Positions 49,487 to 49,889 of a stretch of 49,889 nt of DNA are shown in pieces (the stretch's first letter is position 1; each line of letters begins with the position of its first letter). The DNA is from Bacilli bacterium (GTDB taxonomy: Bacteria; Bacillota_I; Bacilli_A; RF39; UBA660): positions 1-49,889 of the forward strand of contig JAFXPU010000021.1 in assembly GCA_017527675.1 (NCBI GenBank), in the 5' to 3' direction. A program made the translations under genes and the position numbers. A model generated the notes under the pieces. It saw only the letters and a list, made by a program, of their open reading frames with translations, was not told the DNA's origin and searched no databases.

Positions 49487-49747
49487 ATGCAAATTACATC
49501 TGTAAATGTAAAGAAAATTGAAAAAGAAGAATCAAGAATGAAAGGAATTGCTTCAGTTCTAATTGACGACTGCTTTGCTATTCGTGATATTAGAATCATT
49601 GAAGGTAATGAAGGCTTATTCATTGCAATGCCTAGTCGTAAAAATGCTGATGGTGAATATCATGATATAGCTCATCCAATTAATGCTGAGACTAGAAAAA
49701 TGTTTGAAGATGCAATTTTTGAAGCTTATGCTAAAGAAGGAGAATAA
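49487..49747 (+). CDS. spoVG: SpoVG family regulatory protein
   Basis: The start ATG 49487 gives the standard opening MQITSVNVKK; an in-frame GTG at 49478 is part of the ribosome site. The 86-residue protein carries the conserved core LIDDCFAIRDIRIIEG and LFIAMPSRK, ending HPINAETRKMFEDAIFEAY. SpoVG is a small nucleic-acid-binding regulator widespread in Firmicutes and spirochaetes, including species that do not sporulate, so it does not imply endospores here. It has its own promoter. No native terminator is seen; instead a likely insertion-sequence end begins about seven bases after the stop. Confidence 0.95.
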   Translation: MQITSVNVKKIEKEESRMKGIASVLIDDCFAIRDIRIIEGNEGLFIAMPSRKNADGEYHDIAHPINAETRKMFEDAIFEAYAKEGE

Positions 49748-49753
49748 TTAAAG

Positions 49754-49889
49754 GTTCTTTGTCAAATAGTGTTGGTAGACAACAAATACGATAAATGAAT
49801 TGATATTGAAGAGTGATTTTTATCACTCTTTTATAATGCCTTTAATTAAAAATATTCTAGATATAAAATGATCAAATTTTCTATAACCA
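49754..49889. mobile_element. Possible end of an ISL3-like insertion sequence, cut by the window edge
   Basis: The sequence from 49754 begins GGTTCTTTGTCAAATAGTG. This resembles my recollection of ISL3-family terminal repeats (GG-x-TCTTTGTCAA). It lies seven bases after the spoVG stop and is followed by a hairpin at 49809-49832, as IS ends often have. No transposase is visible because the window ends. Identification is from memory of the repeat style and is tentative. Confidence 0.4.
49809..49832 (+). terminator. Terminator downstream of spoVG
   Basis: AAGAGTGAT (49809-49817) pairs with ATCACTCTT (49822-49830), loop TTTT, followed by TT. It could end spoVG transcription or shield an inserted element from read-through. 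Confidence 0.75.

Noticed and set aside
1-49889. Use of TGA as tryptophan (Mycoplasma-like code)
   Set aside because: TGA ends several genes in ATGA overlaps (32702-32704, 39725-39727, 47827-47829), and tryptophans in conserved motifs are TGG.
48977-49889. tmRNA gene next to smpB
   Set aside because: The 49415-49486 gap holds only the spoVG promoter, and the region after spoVG has a hairpin and repeat but no tRNA-like ends.
1-49889. CRISPR array, tRNA or rRNA genes
   Set aside because: No regularly spaced repeats and no cloverleaf or rRNA sequence were seen in any intergenic stretch on either strand.

Overview
The window comes from a very AT-rich, low-GC Gram-positive chromosome, probably an uncultured gut member of the Bacilli (RF39- or Mollicutes-related lineages are my guess from gene style; no taxonomic marker was checked). 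Strong GGAGG-type ribosome binding sites, TTGACA/TATAAT promoters and hairpin-plus-T terminators are common. TGA is used as a stop, for example in ATGA overlaps at 32701-32704, 39724-39727 and 47826-47829. The standard bacterial code therefore applies, not the Mycoplasma code.

Layout. (1) 1-8087 is mostly housekeeping: the end of a DUF1016-type nuclease gene, ruvA-tdk-ruvB, pssA-psd (phosphatidylethanolamine synthesis), a DUF362 protein, an alpha/beta hydrolase, a minus-strand DUF1016 nuclease gene broken by a nonsense codon, and queA. (2) 8096-11148 holds three tandem paralogues of an HExxH metallopeptidase-like protein; the middle one is frameshifted near its start. (3) 11218-12581 is a minus-strand AbiE-type toxin-antitoxin pair with its own promoter and a likely operator, followed by miaA. 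(4) 13806-41958, about 28 kb and all on the plus strand, is the main feature: a surface-appendage and secretion locus that joins a Tad (type IVc) pilus module to a Gram-positive type IV secretion (T4SS) module. (5) 41999-49747 returns to housekeeping: rmuC, a membrane protein, rnr, a TPR-like protein, two tandem CapA-family proteins, smpB and spoVG. A probable insertion-sequence end lies just before the window closes.

How the large locus may work. It begins with a lipoprotein and a 1165-residue, cysteine-rich secreted protein whose N-terminus looks like a thioester (covalent adhesin) domain. The Tad half supplies a CpaB-like SAF protein, a CpaF/TadA ATPase, TadB and TadC platform proteins, a small major-pilin candidate with its own promoter and terminator, three pseudopilin-like proteins and a TadZ-like protein. 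The T4SS half supplies four proteins sharing a VirB2-like two-helix domain, a VirB6-like channel protein, a PrgI/VirB3-like protein, VirB4 encoded as two overlapping genes, two M23 peptidoglycan hydrolases, two small membrane-anchored proteins in the VirB8 position and a VirD4 coupling ATPase. No relaxase, integrase or prepilin peptidase gene is present, and miaA and rmuC flank the locus. I infer a resident chromosomal system for surface display, adhesion or protein delivery rather than a self-transferring element. I found no tRNA, rRNA, tmRNA, CRISPR array or recognisable riboswitch.
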